From an uncultured Clostridia bacterium (GTDB taxonomy: Bacteria > Bacillota > Clostridia > Christensenellales > DTU072), in NCBI GenBank assembly GCA_944372665.1, contig CALVZV010000010.1, positions 1 through 34,284 on the forward strand: a stretch of DNA of 34,284 nt, in the 5' to 3' direction. A program made the translations under genes and the position numbers. The notes beneath the pieces were generated by a model. That model was not told the origin of the DNA, ran no database searches, and saw only the letters and a list, made by a program, of their open reading frames with translations. Shown here piece by piece: positions 23,513 to 31,758 of this stretch. Within the stretch, counting starts at the first letter, position 1. Every line of letters starts with the position of its first letter.

Positions 23513-26158
23513 ATGAAGAAATTTTTGATAGCGGTGATATGCATAATTCCGATAGTGGTGGTGCTGGCTCTGAGCGTGACCTCCAATATTATTTTGCTGA
23601 CAACGCCGGTTAATCCGGACAGCATCGTCGTCAAAAATTCCAGAAACGAGGTGATCGGGGCGGGCGAGCTGATCACGGTGGACAAAGACACTGAAGATTT
23701 TCTGATAATAGAGATTTATCCGAGCATAACGCCCGACAAAAGCATAGTTCAGGAGCGCGACGAGGGCGCGGGTCAGGGCGAGGTCGAACTCGTACCGATA
23801 GAGGGAACAAACCGTTACCGCATACACGCGATTTCGATGGGGGCGACCGATCTTATAGTCCGCGCGGCAAAGAACATCAACGTCGTGTTTACGCTCAGCT
23901 TCTACGTTACGACCACCGAGATCGATTCCATGGCGGTGTATAACGGCGACGGAGTGCGCATAAACGCAGGGGAAACCTACGCTCTGAAAGGAAGCGAACA
24001 GTTTTATTACGACATAAACCCGATGGCGGCGCTGCAGGGCTCCAACGTGGAATGGACCAGCGGCGACAATTCGGTGGCGACGGTCAGTCTGAACGGCACC
24101 GTCACTCCGGTATCCAAGGGCGTGACCTGGATAGCGCTTTCCGCCACCGATCGCGAGGGTAACAGCCACCGTATGCAGATTTACGTCGATACGCGTGAAG
24201 CCGTGGTCAAAAAGACGCAGATCTACGTTTCGGACGCGCTTGTGGAGATAGACGATCTGCTGCTTCAGAACGTGGTGAGCGGCGCGGGCGTCAGCGTCAA
24301 GAGCATCAAATATTTGTCCGACGACAAATACGCGCTGGAAATAGTTTTCGGAGAAACGGTTACCACGGTCGAGATCGACGTCATATACTGCGGCGCGGAC
24401 GAATGGGGGTTTACCGACAATCTTGAAACCGTCTATACGCTCAACGGACCGTATTACGCCACGTTCGGATATCTGGTGTCCGGCGAACCCGTCGATTCGG
24501 CGGGACTGACGCTTTCCTCCGACAACGCCGAAGTGCTGTCCGTGGAAACCGCGCTAACGGCGGCCGGAACCGTTTTCGAGCTCAAACCGCTCAAAGCCGG
24601 CGTGGCTACGCTGACGGCGACCTTCGGCGGCGAAAGCGTGTCCAAAACCGTCGTGGTCAGGGAAAGGCCGGTGGCGTTTTCGCTGGAGCTGAGCACCGCG
24701 GACGCAAAGCGCGGCATACAGATGGACCGCGTGTGGGGTACCGAGTGGCTGGACGAAAACAATAACCTGACCAACGTATTCCGCCTGGGTATAGTGGGCG
24801 ACAGCAACGCTTTCGACGTGCGCTGGAGCGCCGGAGTCGAGGGCGGCGGCGTTCTGCCCGTCGAGATAGGCAGGGAGAAGGATTCACAGGCGGCGATAAT
24901 AACCGTCGACCCGGCGGCGGCTTTGGGAAAGACGGTGACTCTTACCGCTACGCTTATGGTCAACAACCGTCCCGTCGAGGTTTCCCGCAGTTTCACGTTC
25001 AGATTCCACGATGTGCCTTCGGTAAACGTGTACGATTTCTCGGACGTATTGACCGTTGCAGACACTTTGTCGCGCGATATTATCCTGCAAAACGACGTAT
25101 ATGCCGTCAACGACGTGCGCTGCCGCACACTGAGGGCTTCGATTTACGGCAACGGCTACGTTTTCGATTTTTCCGGACACCGTCCTTACGAAACGCAGAA
25201 CACCGATTACGTGTTCAGCATCGACAACGGCACGCATTTTGCCCAGGGCAAGGAATATGCCGGACAGATATATACTGACGGTTTCGTGTTCGAAGAAATA
25301 ATCATGCGCGGCGCAAATACGCTGGAGGAAGCGCAGAAAACCTCCCACCTCGTCCGCTGCCGCGACGTACGTAACAGTCCGCTCATATTCCGATATTGCC
25401 AGATATACAACACCACGCGCGGCATCCAGGCGCAGGGGGTCACCGACATAACCGTGGAAGGCTGTATAATGGGCGACAATTACTCGTCTTCGCTGGAGCT
25501 AGGCTACAATCCGTCCCAGGCCAAAGCCTGCAGCGTCACGCTCAGGAACAACGTGTTCAAAGCCACGTACGGCGCTTCCATACAGATAACGCCCAGACTG
25601 GTCAACGCCGATTCGCTGAACAAAAACATCATGCCCAACCTGAAAGTGGAAGGCTTCCTGGACGTATACAACTGGAAAAAACGCGACGAAGTCAAGGATA
25701 TCCTCACCACGACCTTGTTTACTCTGGTCGGCGAGGACTATATCGCCGGTACCTTGCGCGATATGCTCAAAGACGCGTTGGCAAACGTCATGGACGCCGT
25801 AGCGCACGACGAGTCGTTCGAACACCTGGTCTACAGATACGGCGGCGAGGAATACGTTTCGATAGCAGGCATAGGGCTGGGGATCATGTGTTCGGTGGAT
25901 CTGACGGGGGTCGATATTCCCGCTTCCAGCGGAATGACTACGACATTCGCCTATTTTCATGACGAAAACGGCGAACTTTTGCCGGAGCTGCAGAGCGTGC
26001 AGACGCTGTTGGACTGGTTCAACGTGGAGGGGCTTTCGATAGGTTACGACTGCTTCCTCATCTGTTCGGATTTCGCCTCGGGACCGCCCGCCATAGATCC
26101 CGGCGACCAGATCCCGAACGATGCCGCGCTTTACGACAGGCTGACGGGCAGAGCTTAA
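23513..26158 (+). CDS. Large membrane-anchored Ig-like/beta-helix protein, paralogue 2
   Basis: An 881-residue protein that follows the same plan as its upstream neighbour, with a nearly identical N-terminal anchor. The BIG2-like domain around 178-235 contains WTSGDNSVATVSLNGTVTP, and the beta-helix part (about 540-700) has SIYGNGYVFDFSG, FRYCQIYNTTRGIQA and VTVEGC-like turns, then LRNNVFKATYG. The C-terminal part also matches (YGGEEYVSIAGIGLG versus YGGDRYIGLGMFGLG; DPGDQIPND versus EPGDPVPAN). It is about 90 residues shorter, mainly in the beta-helix part. AAGGA precedes the ATG, and a strong terminator follows. Function unknown; carbohydrate binding or cell-wall association is possible from the folds. 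Confidence 0.85.
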   Translation: MKKFLIAVICIIPIVVVLALSVTSNIILLTTPVNPDSIVVKNSRNEVIGAGELITVDKDTEDFLIIEIYPSITPDKSIVQERDEGAGQGEVELVPIEGTNRYRIHAISMGATDLIVRAAKNINVVFTLSFYVTTTEIDSMAVYNGDGVRINAGETYALKGSEQFYYDINPMAALQGSNVEWTSGDNSVATVSLNGTVTPVSKGVTWIALSATDREGNSHRMQIYVDTREAVVKKTQIYVSDALVEIDDLLLQNVVSGAGVSVKSIKYLSDDKYALEIVFGETVTTVEIDVIYCGADEWGFTDNLETVYTLNGPYYATFGYLVSGEPVDSAGLTLSSDNAEVLSVETALTAAGTVFELKPLKAGVATLTATFGGESVSKTVVVRERPVAFSLELSTADAKRGIQMDRVWGTEWLDENNNLTNVFRLGIVGDSNAFDVRWSAGVEGGGVLPVEIGREKDSQAAIITVDPAAALGKTVTLTATLMVNNRPVEVSRSFTFRFHDVPSVNVYDFSDVLTVADTLSRDIILQNDVYAVNDVRCRTLRASIYGNGYVFDFSGHRPYETQNTDYVFSIDNGTHFAQGKEYAGQIYTDGFVFEEIIMRGANTLEEAQKTSHLVRCRDVRNSPLIFRYCQIYNTTRGIQAQGVTDITVEGCIMGDNYSSSLELGYNPSQAKACSVTLRNNVFKATYGASIQITPRLVNADSLNKNIMPNLKVEGFLDVYNWKKRDEVKDILTTTLFTLVGEDYIAGTLRDMLKDALANVMDAVAHDESFEHLVYRYGGEEYVSIAGIGLGIMCSVDLTGVDIPASSGMTTTFAYFHDENGELLPELQSVQTLLDWFNVEGLSIGYDCFLICSDFASGPPAIDPGDQIPNDAALYDRLTGRA

Positions 26159-26185
26159 CTTAATACCGGGACTTTTTACGATAAA

Positions 26186-26216
26186 AACCGCGCTTTAAAG
26201 CGCGGTTCGTTTTTTT
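26186..26216 (+). terminator. Terminator of the surface-protein operon
   Basis: An 8-bp stem, AACCGCGC with GCGCGGTT, and a palindromic TTTAAA loop, followed by seven Ts at 26210-26216. It lies about 30 bp after paralogue 2. Confidence 0.92.
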
Positions 26217-26268
26217 CCGCGGACTGCCCGAACGGCTTTGCGCATAAGTATAAAAAGTAAAAAAATTA

Positions 26269-26297
26269 TTGACTTGCACGCAGGCGTAGGGTAGAAT
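26269..26297 (+). promoter_or_regulatory. Promoter of the Cys-rich membrane protein gene
   Basis: TTGACT at 26269-26274, a 17-bp spacer and TAGAAT at 26292-26297, each one mismatch from consensus. An exact AGGAGG at 26323-26328 precedes the ATG. Confidence 0.8.
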
Positions 26298-26335
26298 TAA
26301 AATAATTTCCGTACGGAATAATAGGAGGGGTATTT

Positions 26336-27352
26336 ATGGCTCGCAACAAAAAGAGCGGCTGCAGCTGCGGAGGATGTTTGGTCAAACTGCTGATAGCGAT
26401 ACTGATCATCGTCTTACTGATAGGGATAGCCGTCGCCGTGGTCGTCAACATGACCCCGGAACAGCTGGGTATAGCGGATATCGAATTCAACGGCACCACA
26501 TTAAGAGAGTTGGGACTGGCGGACGTCAAGATAAAGGAAGCGTTCAAGTTCATAAAGGACGTTCTGAATGCCGATTCCGGCAACATCGTGCAGAACGCTT
26601 ATATTCCCGAAACCGAAAAATCCGTTTCCGAAAACAATCTCGGCGCTGCGGTCAACGTAGGCACCGGCAATAACGGACTCGTCTATTCCGATATTCTAAA
26701 AGACAAAGTCGTTTACGACGAGGAATATCTGTACGAATATAAAGACACCACGATAGCGTTTATTTTCCAGTCCATGCTCGACGAAGGCGAGACCGCAGCG
26801 TCCTCAGAAAGCAACGGCGCGATAGAGTTTCTCAGGGACATCGACGGCAGGGTGGACGAAATCAGCATATATTCGGTTTCCGGCGGCTACGAGCTCAGAG
26901 CGGTCGTGTCAATAGACATAAGCGAATTCAAATCCGAAATAGAGGCCAGAATACCGTTCGGGCTGGTGAAGCTGCCCGACAGGATATATCTTGTCAGCTA
27001 TTCTTCGCTGTCGGCGGACGCCGACGGCGAGCTTGTCACGTCGGGTAAAGCGATACGCATAAACGACGTCGAGTCGGTGATTTCCGACGCCATATTCGAC
27101 GTGCTTTCGGGCAAAGCCGAGCAAAGCGTGGATACCGACGAGGATCTGGGCGACGAACAGACCGTCAACGGTCTTATCGGAGAAGGCTTCGCGGCGGTCA
27201 TACTTAATCTGGGCAGGGTCGGCACGGCGGAATACGACGCGGATACGCGCGCCGTGACCGGCGAAGCGGTATTCGGAGTTTCGGGTATCGGAGAACACTC
27301 GCTGACGGTAATAACCTATACCGAATCGACTGCCGGCGTTCGGGGAGAATGA
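26336..27352 (+). CDS. Single-pass membrane protein with Cys-rich N-terminus, unknown function
   Basis: A 338-residue protein. A short basic N-terminal tail carries CSCGGC (Cys9, Cys11, Cys14), followed at once by a strong transmembrane segment (about 15-38). By the positive-inside rule the cysteines face the cytoplasm and about 300 residues lie outside. The outer part begins MTPEQLGIADIEFNGTTLRE and has mixed alpha/beta character, with ESVISDAIFDVLSGKAEQS and a closing beta-rich GEHSLTVITYT. No known domain is recognised. The nucleosidase gene starts 8 bp after it, so they share a transcript. Confidence 0.85.
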   Translation: MARNKKSGCSCGGCLVKLLIAILIIVLLIGIAVAVVVNMTPEQLGIADIEFNGTTLRELGLADVKIKEAFKFIKDVLNADSGNIVQNAYIPETEKSVSENNLGAAVNVGTGNNGLVYSDILKDKVVYDEEYLYEYKDTTIAFIFQSMLDEGETAASSESNGAIEFLRDIDGRVDEISIYSVSGGYELRAVVSIDISEFKSEIEARIPFGLVKLPDRIYLVSYSSLSADADGELVTSGKAIRINDVESVISDAIFDVLSGKAEQSVDTDEDLGDEQTVNGLIGEGFAAVILNLGRVGTAEYDADTRAVTGEAVFGVSGIGEHSLTVITYTESTAGVRGE

Positions 27353-27360
27353 GTTAACCG

Positions 27361-28029
27361 ATGAAAAAAACAGGCATTTTGGTGGCTATGCCGCGGGAGT
27401 GGGCGCCCATAGAAAAAAAAGCCGAGATCGCGTCCGTAACCGACGTTTTCGGGAAAAAGGTGTATAAAGGCACGTTCTGCGGACAGCCGTTCGCGGCGTG
27501 CGTGTCGGGGATAGGCAAAGTCGCAGCCGCAGTAGGCGTAGCGGCGCTGAACGAAGCTTTCCGTCCCGACACGGTCATCAACGTCGGCGTTGCCGGCGGA
27601 CTGGGTGCCGTGCGGTGCAATACCGCGGCTGTGGCCGGAAAAGTGTGGCAGCACGACTTCGACACCACGGCGGCGGGCGACGAGCCGGGGTTATATACGG
27701 GCGAATGCGACGAAAAGCTGTCCGCCGAACTGCTGTCGGCTACGGGCGGCGTCCGTGCCGACGTGGCTACGGGCGACGTGTTCGTCGCAGACGCGGCAAA
27801 AGCCGCACGGATTGCACGGACTTTCAGCGTATCCGTATGCGAAATGGAGTGCGCCGGAGCGTTAGCCATGGCGAACGCGCTGGGGATACCTTTTGCCGCC
27901 GTGAAGTATATAAGCGACGGCGCCGAGGACGCCGCCGCCGACTCATACCGGGTCACGCTGGACTCGCTCATGGAGCGCGCGGCGGACGATCTGGAAAGGT
28001 ATTTTTCCTCGTTGCGGGGAAAACAATAG
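27361..28029 (+). CDS. 5'-methylthioadenosine/S-adenosylhomocysteine nucleosidase-like protein
   Basis: A 222-residue member of the nucleoside phosphorylase/hydrolase family. Expected motifs are GILVAMPREWAPI at the N-terminus, SGIGKVAAAVG, INVGVAGGLG, ATGDVFV, and EMECAGALAMANALGIPF followed by KYISDGAED. The Glu in EMECAG and the Asp in SDGAED correspond to the nucleoside-binding and catalytic residues. It would cleave adenine from MTA or SAH and so recycle SAM by-products and autoinducer-2 precursors. The family also holds futalosine hydrolases, so the exact substrate is not certain. There is no clear Shine-Dalgarno; it is probably coupled to the upstream gene. Confidence 0.88.
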   Translation: MKKTGILVAMPREWAPIEKKAEIASVTDVFGKKVYKGTFCGQPFAACVSGIGKVAAAVGVAALNEAFRPDTVINVGVAGGLGAVRCNTAAVAGKVWQHDFDTTAAGDEPGLYTGECDEKLSAELLSATGGVRADVATGDVFVADAAKAARIARTFSVSVCEMECAGALAMANALGIPFAAVKYISDGAEDAAADSYRVTLDSLMERAADDLERYFSSLRGKQ

Positions 28030-28049
28030 TAAAATTATTTCTAAAACAC

Positions 28050-28076
28050 CCGCGCTCCGGAGCGCGGTTTTATTTT
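28050..28076 (+). terminator. Terminator after the nucleosidase gene
   Basis: A 7-bp GC-rich stem CCGCGCT/AGCGCGG with a CCGG loop (28050-28067), followed by TTTTATTTT. Confidence 0.88.
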
Positions 28077-28081
28077 GGGTA

Positions 28082-28110
28082 TTGACAATATATCTTTTAA
28101 GATTTATAAT
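28082..28110 (+). promoter_or_regulatory. Perfect consensus promoter of a giant lipoprotein gene
   Basis: TTGACA at 28082-28087, a 17-bp spacer and TATAAT at 28105-28110, with no mismatch. Together with GGAGG at 28138-28142, this predicts very strong expression. Confidence 0.93.
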
Positions 28111-28148
28111 GTGCGTACAAAAATATCCATCAAATTTGGAGGTAAAAA

Positions 28149-30815
28149 ATGAAAAGGAAATCAATAGTCGTCCTATTGGTGTTGCTCTTGGTGGGCATTC
28201 TTGCGTTTTCCGCTTTCGCCTGTAACGGCGGCGGCGGCAAGGATCCTGACAAAAACGGCGGCGGCAGCCAGGATGATGACGACGATGACAAAAACAACAA
28301 TCAAACGACTCCCAACGATTTGGATAAGGCGTTGAACGCTTTGATTAACGGCGCCGACGGCGTTATCAAGGAAGTCGCGGCTATCGAGGACGAAGCGTAT
28401 GTCGGCACCGACGTCAAACTGGCCGTTAATGTCGGCGAAGGCGCCGAAGCCGTTACCGTCGGGCTCACGCTGTCTTTGAAAGCCAGCCTCAGCGAGAACG
28501 ACGCCGAGAAGAACTGGGCGTTCGTTTCCGTAGACGTGGAAGCCGACGGCGAAAACAACAGCGTGGCTTTGTACGCACAGGCCGAAAGCAAGAACAAGGA
28601 ACTCGTCTATGTAGGACAGAGCCTGACCGATTCCGAGTATACCTGGACCAAACTCAGCCAGCTTGACGTAAGCAAAGCCGTTTCTGCCGACTCCAGGATC
28701 CAGGGAGGTCTGTTCACCGGCGACAAGAACCTTGTTACCAAAGTGTTCGACGCCATTCAGAAGCTCCAGGATTCCGAGATCACCTTGAATAAGAAGACCA
28801 AGACCTTCAAGGAATTCGCTAACTCGGGCTTGCTCGGTTCCGGACTCGGACTCAGCGGCATGATCATCCTCGCGGCGCCTATCGCGGGACCGTTGCTGCC
28901 TACCACCACTACCGACTACGGCTACAGCGCCAAATTCGATCTGCTCCAGGTCGGAAAGATCCTTCCTCAGCTGTTGGGTGTGCTCGGCGGCAGCGATGAG
29001 GAAACCGGAGGCGACGAAGCCGACACCGGCGACGATATGCTCACCACGATCCTTAACGGCATCGGACCCATCGTGCTCGGCATGACCTATGAACAGCTGA
29101 TGGGCGAAGCTCCCATTTCCGACGATCCCGACGATTTCCCGAACATCACTCTGGACGTCCTGACCGAAGGCAGCGCGCTGACCGGACTCAGACTGCATTA
29201 CGACTATGACGTATCGCTGACCGGTAACGACGCAGACTCCAAGTACATCTCTCTCGACCTCGCGATCGAGAACCTTGAAATTTCCTCCGAAGCCAAGGCT
29301 GCGGAAGTTCCCGATGGCATTGATAAAGCCGAAGAATTCGCCGCCCAGATCGCTCTTAACGCAGCCGTTCCCGCTCTGAACGGAGCGGCGGCCGAAGCCA
29401 CCGTCAACGTCTTCGTTAAGCCCGACGTCAAGGTCGGTCTCGATAAAGACGGATACGTCGCCATCGACTTCAGCGGACTCGAAGGATACGCGACGCTCTC
29501 TTATAAGAGAGGTACCGATGCCGCAACCGACGCGGTCATGGTCGCTCAGTACAAGGAAGAGCTCGGCGGATTCGTTATCGACCTCGAACCCGTGTTCGGT
29601 CTTGCCGGAGCAAACAGTGTAAACGGACAATACGATTTCTTTATCCCGCTTGACGCTCAAGGCATGTTCGACAAATGGATCGACGGCAAAAAGCCCGCTG
29701 CTTCGACTTCCGCAGCCGCGCCGCTCAACTCCGCAGCCTCCATCGACAAGATCATCGGCGGTATCGCGGGTATGTTCGATCAGAACGGCAAATTTACGTT
29801 CAACTTCGGCTCCATAATGAATCTTATCAGCCCCGTTATCGACGTCTTCCAGTCTCTCGGTGCTATCGCCGATGACGCAGACTTCATCGAGATCGACGAG
29901 ATCACCGACGGCTCTTCCGTCGTCGTGCACCTTGCCGCGCTTATGGAAAACCTCATCTCCGACAACGGTCTTATCGGCGGACTCACCAGCGGGCTTGTCG
30001 AGTTCAAGCTCTATAACGGAACCGACAGCGATAAGGATACCTACACGCTGGCCGAGATTCTTGACGGCGACGACGTGCTCGGTCATATCGTGACCTTGGT
30101 CAACTCTCTGATATATGAAAGCAAACTCGATGCGTGGATCGCTTCCGACGCAAATACGATCACCATTGAGAAGAGCGCGACCTGGATCGCTAGTTGGAAA
30201 GAGGCTAACGCTAAGGAAGAAGACGAAGAGGACGCCGACTACGACGCAAGAGCCACTAAGGCTTATGAAGAGTATGTAGCCGGATGCGAAAAAGCGATGT
30301 TTGATGCAGCCGTCGCAGCAGTCGGAACCTACGAGGCTTGTGTTACTGCGAATCCCGGTTCGTTTATCGAGATCGACAACGTCTACGCATGGGCTGCCAA
30401 GCTCGGCATAGCGCTCAGCGCGGATCAGAGGAACCTGTACGAGGCGATAGGCGACATCGAAGCCACCGTTTCTTACCGTGACGGCATCTCCGCCGAACTC
30501 AGCCTTGCGGGTATCACGATCGGCATCAGCGCGAATATCGAAGAATACGTCGCGCCCGAAACCGATATGGTTAAACCCGACGAAAAGAAGTCCAGCACAA
30601 CTGTCACCGTTAAAAAGGATACGAACGGAGACGGAATCGAAGAAGATGTGACTGAAACTGAATTCTCCAACTACACTGCAACCGATTCCGGCAGACTGCT
30701 GTACAACACGCTGAAAGAGCTTGCCAACGCGGCGCTCCTCGACGTTACCGACGGCACTGACAAGTTCGAACAAAACATTGCTACCGTCCAATGGGCAGAT
30801 GCTTCTGCAGCATAA
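28149..30815 (+). CDS. Giant lipoprotein, probably abundant, unknown function
   Basis: An 888-residue protein with a type II signal peptide: MKRKS, a hydrophobic core, then AFSAFAC with the lipidation cysteine at residue 25. A linker rich in Gly, Asp and Asn (about 26-55, including six Asp in a row) precedes a long, mostly beta-rich ectodomain with an alternating NVG-xxL-LSLKASL pattern. A hydrophobic stretch lies near 225-255. A charged helical segment near 690-720 (KEEDEEDADYDARATKAYEE) looks like a coiled coil. No known domain is recognised. Codon use is unlike the neighbours: ATC/ATT, CTC and AAG dominate and ATA is rare, as in highly expressed genes. The promoter, ribosome binding site and terminator are all near ideal. 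It resembles the partial lipoprotein at 31759 in its N-terminal part. Confidence 0.87.
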   Translation: MKRKSIVVLLVLLLVGILAFSAFACNGGGGKDPDKNGGGSQDDDDDDKNNNQTTPNDLDKALNALINGADGVIKEVAAIEDEAYVGTDVKLAVNVGEGAEAVTVGLTLSLKASLSENDAEKNWAFVSVDVEADGENNSVALYAQAESKNKELVYVGQSLTDSEYTWTKLSQLDVSKAVSADSRIQGGLFTGDKNLVTKVFDAIQKLQDSEITLNKKTKTFKEFANSGLLGSGLGLSGMIILAAPIAGPLLPTTTTDYGYSAKFDLLQVGKILPQLLGVLGGSDEETGGDEADTGDDMLTTILNGIGPIVLGMTYEQLMGEAPISDDPDDFPNITLDVLTEGSALTGLRLHYDYDVSLTGNDADSKYISLDLAIENLEISSEAKAAEVPDGIDKAEEFAAQIALNAAVPALNGAAAEATVNVFVKPDVKVGLDKDGYVAIDFSGLEGYATLSYKRGTDAATDAVMVAQYKEELGGFVIDLEPVFGLAGANSVNGQYDFFIPLDAQGMFDKWIDGKKPAASTSAAAPLNSAASIDKIIGGIAGMFDQNGKFTFNFGSIMNLISPVIDVFQSLGAIADDADFIEIDEITDGSSVVVHLAALMENLISDNGLIGGLTSGLVEFKLYNGTDSDKDTYTLAEILDGDDVLGHIVTLVNSLIYESKLDAWIASDANTITIEKSATWIASWKEANAKEEDEEDADYDARATKAYEEYVAGCEKAMFDAAVAAVGTYEACVTANPGSFIEIDNVYAWAAKLGIALSADQRNLYEAIGDIEATVSYRDGISAELSLAGITIGISANIEEYVAPETDMVKPDEKKSSTTVTVKKDTNGDGIEEDVTETEFSNYTATDSGRLLYNTLKELANAALLDVTDGTDKFEQNIATVQWADASAA

Positions 30816-30824
30816 GGGTAGTAC

Positions 30825-30860
30825 AAAAAAACGGGCGGCAACGCCCGTTTTTTTTTTTTT
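30825..30860 (+). terminator. Very strong terminator after the giant lipoprotein
   Basis: An ACGGGCG/CGCCCGT stem, extendable by A-T pairs, with a GCAA tetraloop and a run of thirteen Ts (30848-30860). It starts 9 bp after the stop codon. Confidence 0.95.
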
Positions 30861-31439
30861 GCACGGAACGCCCGCCCGTCGCCTTCGATTTGCAATTAAG
30901 CGTTATCAGCCGCTCTGCCGCGCGCGAACGGGCGCGAACGCAGTCTGTGCGCGCGCCGGAGCGCGTAAAACACGCGAAACGCATTCCCGAGTCCGTTTAT
31001 GCGGCTTTGCCGCAAAACGCGGCGGACGCGCGGCTGTGCGCCCGACAGGGCGGCAGAGCGTCAACAAGAATTTTTTCGTCGCTTTGCCGGCGATGAAAAC
31101 GTCCGTCGGCCGCGGCGCATACTGCCCGGGTTCGGTTTTCAGGGCGGCGCATATAAAATTGTTTTGCCGCGGCATTAAAGCGCCGTTTCCGGACCGGTTT
31201 TAAAAAGGCAAGTTAAGGCAACCCGATTTCGGAATAAGGATACCCGAATACCGGTTTATAAAAACTCGGATTTTTCTTCCCCGCAAAATTTTCGAAAGCG
31301 ACGTCAGCCGCGGCGCCGACGGCGTAGGGATATTACCGACTCCGTACGGGAGCTTTACGCGGCGGCTGAAAAGCGGATGAGGGGAGCGTTCGGCGGGGCA
31401 TAGCGGCGGTATAAACAAAGTAAATTTATCCCGACCGTA
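30861..31439. other. Non-coding interval between the two lipoprotein genes
   Basis: About 580 bp without a supportable gene. It is rich in CG-alternating runs and short inverted repeats such as GCGGC-TTT-GCCGC near 31000. Open frames on both strands lack ribosome binding sites and protein-like composition. I see no tRNA, riboswitch or repeat array. Confidence 0.5.
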
Positions 31440-31468
31440 TTGACATGCGCGGATAATTCTTTTATTAT
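31440..31468 (+). promoter_or_regulatory. Promoter upstream of the second lipoprotein gene
   Basis: TTGACA at 31440-31445, a 17-bp spacer and TATTAT at 31463-31468. It is the only good promoter before the lipoprotein at 31759, giving a leader of about 285 nt, but it also sits 4 nt before an ATG at 31473. Confidence 0.75.
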
Positions 31469-31472
31469 ATAA

Positions 31473-31739
31473 ATGCGCGTTATAACCGACGCGGCGCGGA
31501 CGTATCTCGAGTAAGTCCGCCGTCGGCACGGAAAGGGCGCGTTCGCTTATGCGGAAATCGTGTTGCATTTTGCCCGGCGGGAGCTGTTTTCGCGGGGTTT
31601 CTCGGTCGATATGACCGAAACGGGCGGCGTGTCACGCCCGGAAAGCGCTTTTGCGTATTTTTTAATACGCGCGCGCAAAATAAAATTCAAAACCGCGTAT
31701 TCCCTTTCGCGCGGAGGTATGCGAAGCGCTTGCGGTTAA
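31473..31739 (+). pseudogene. Short broken reading frame behind a promoter
   Basis: ATG 31473 reads MRVITDAARTYLE and then TAA at 31512. The same frame is open for a further 74 codons, with segments such as AEIVLHFARRELFSRGFSVD, and ends at 31737-31739. This could be a gene killed by one nonsense mutation or simply a non-coding leader of the lipoprotein transcript. A GCGTATT-TTTT-AATACGC hairpin lies at 31653-31670. No family is recognised. Confidence 0.28.
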
Positions 31740-31758
31740 GTCGGCGCACGGAGGCAAA

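Noticed and set aside
28173-30791. An 872-codon open frame on the minus strand, opposite the giant lipoprotein gene
   Set aside because: It is the mirror of a gene whose codon choice avoids TTA, CTA and TCA. It has no Shine-Dalgarno or promoter, and its product is a low-complexity Val/Asp/Gly protein. The plus-strand gene has a perfect promoter, lipobox and terminator.
30721-31203. Overlapping frames of 100-160 codons in the non-coding interval
   Set aside because: They run through the strong terminator, have Arg/Ala-rich random composition and lack ribosome binding sites.
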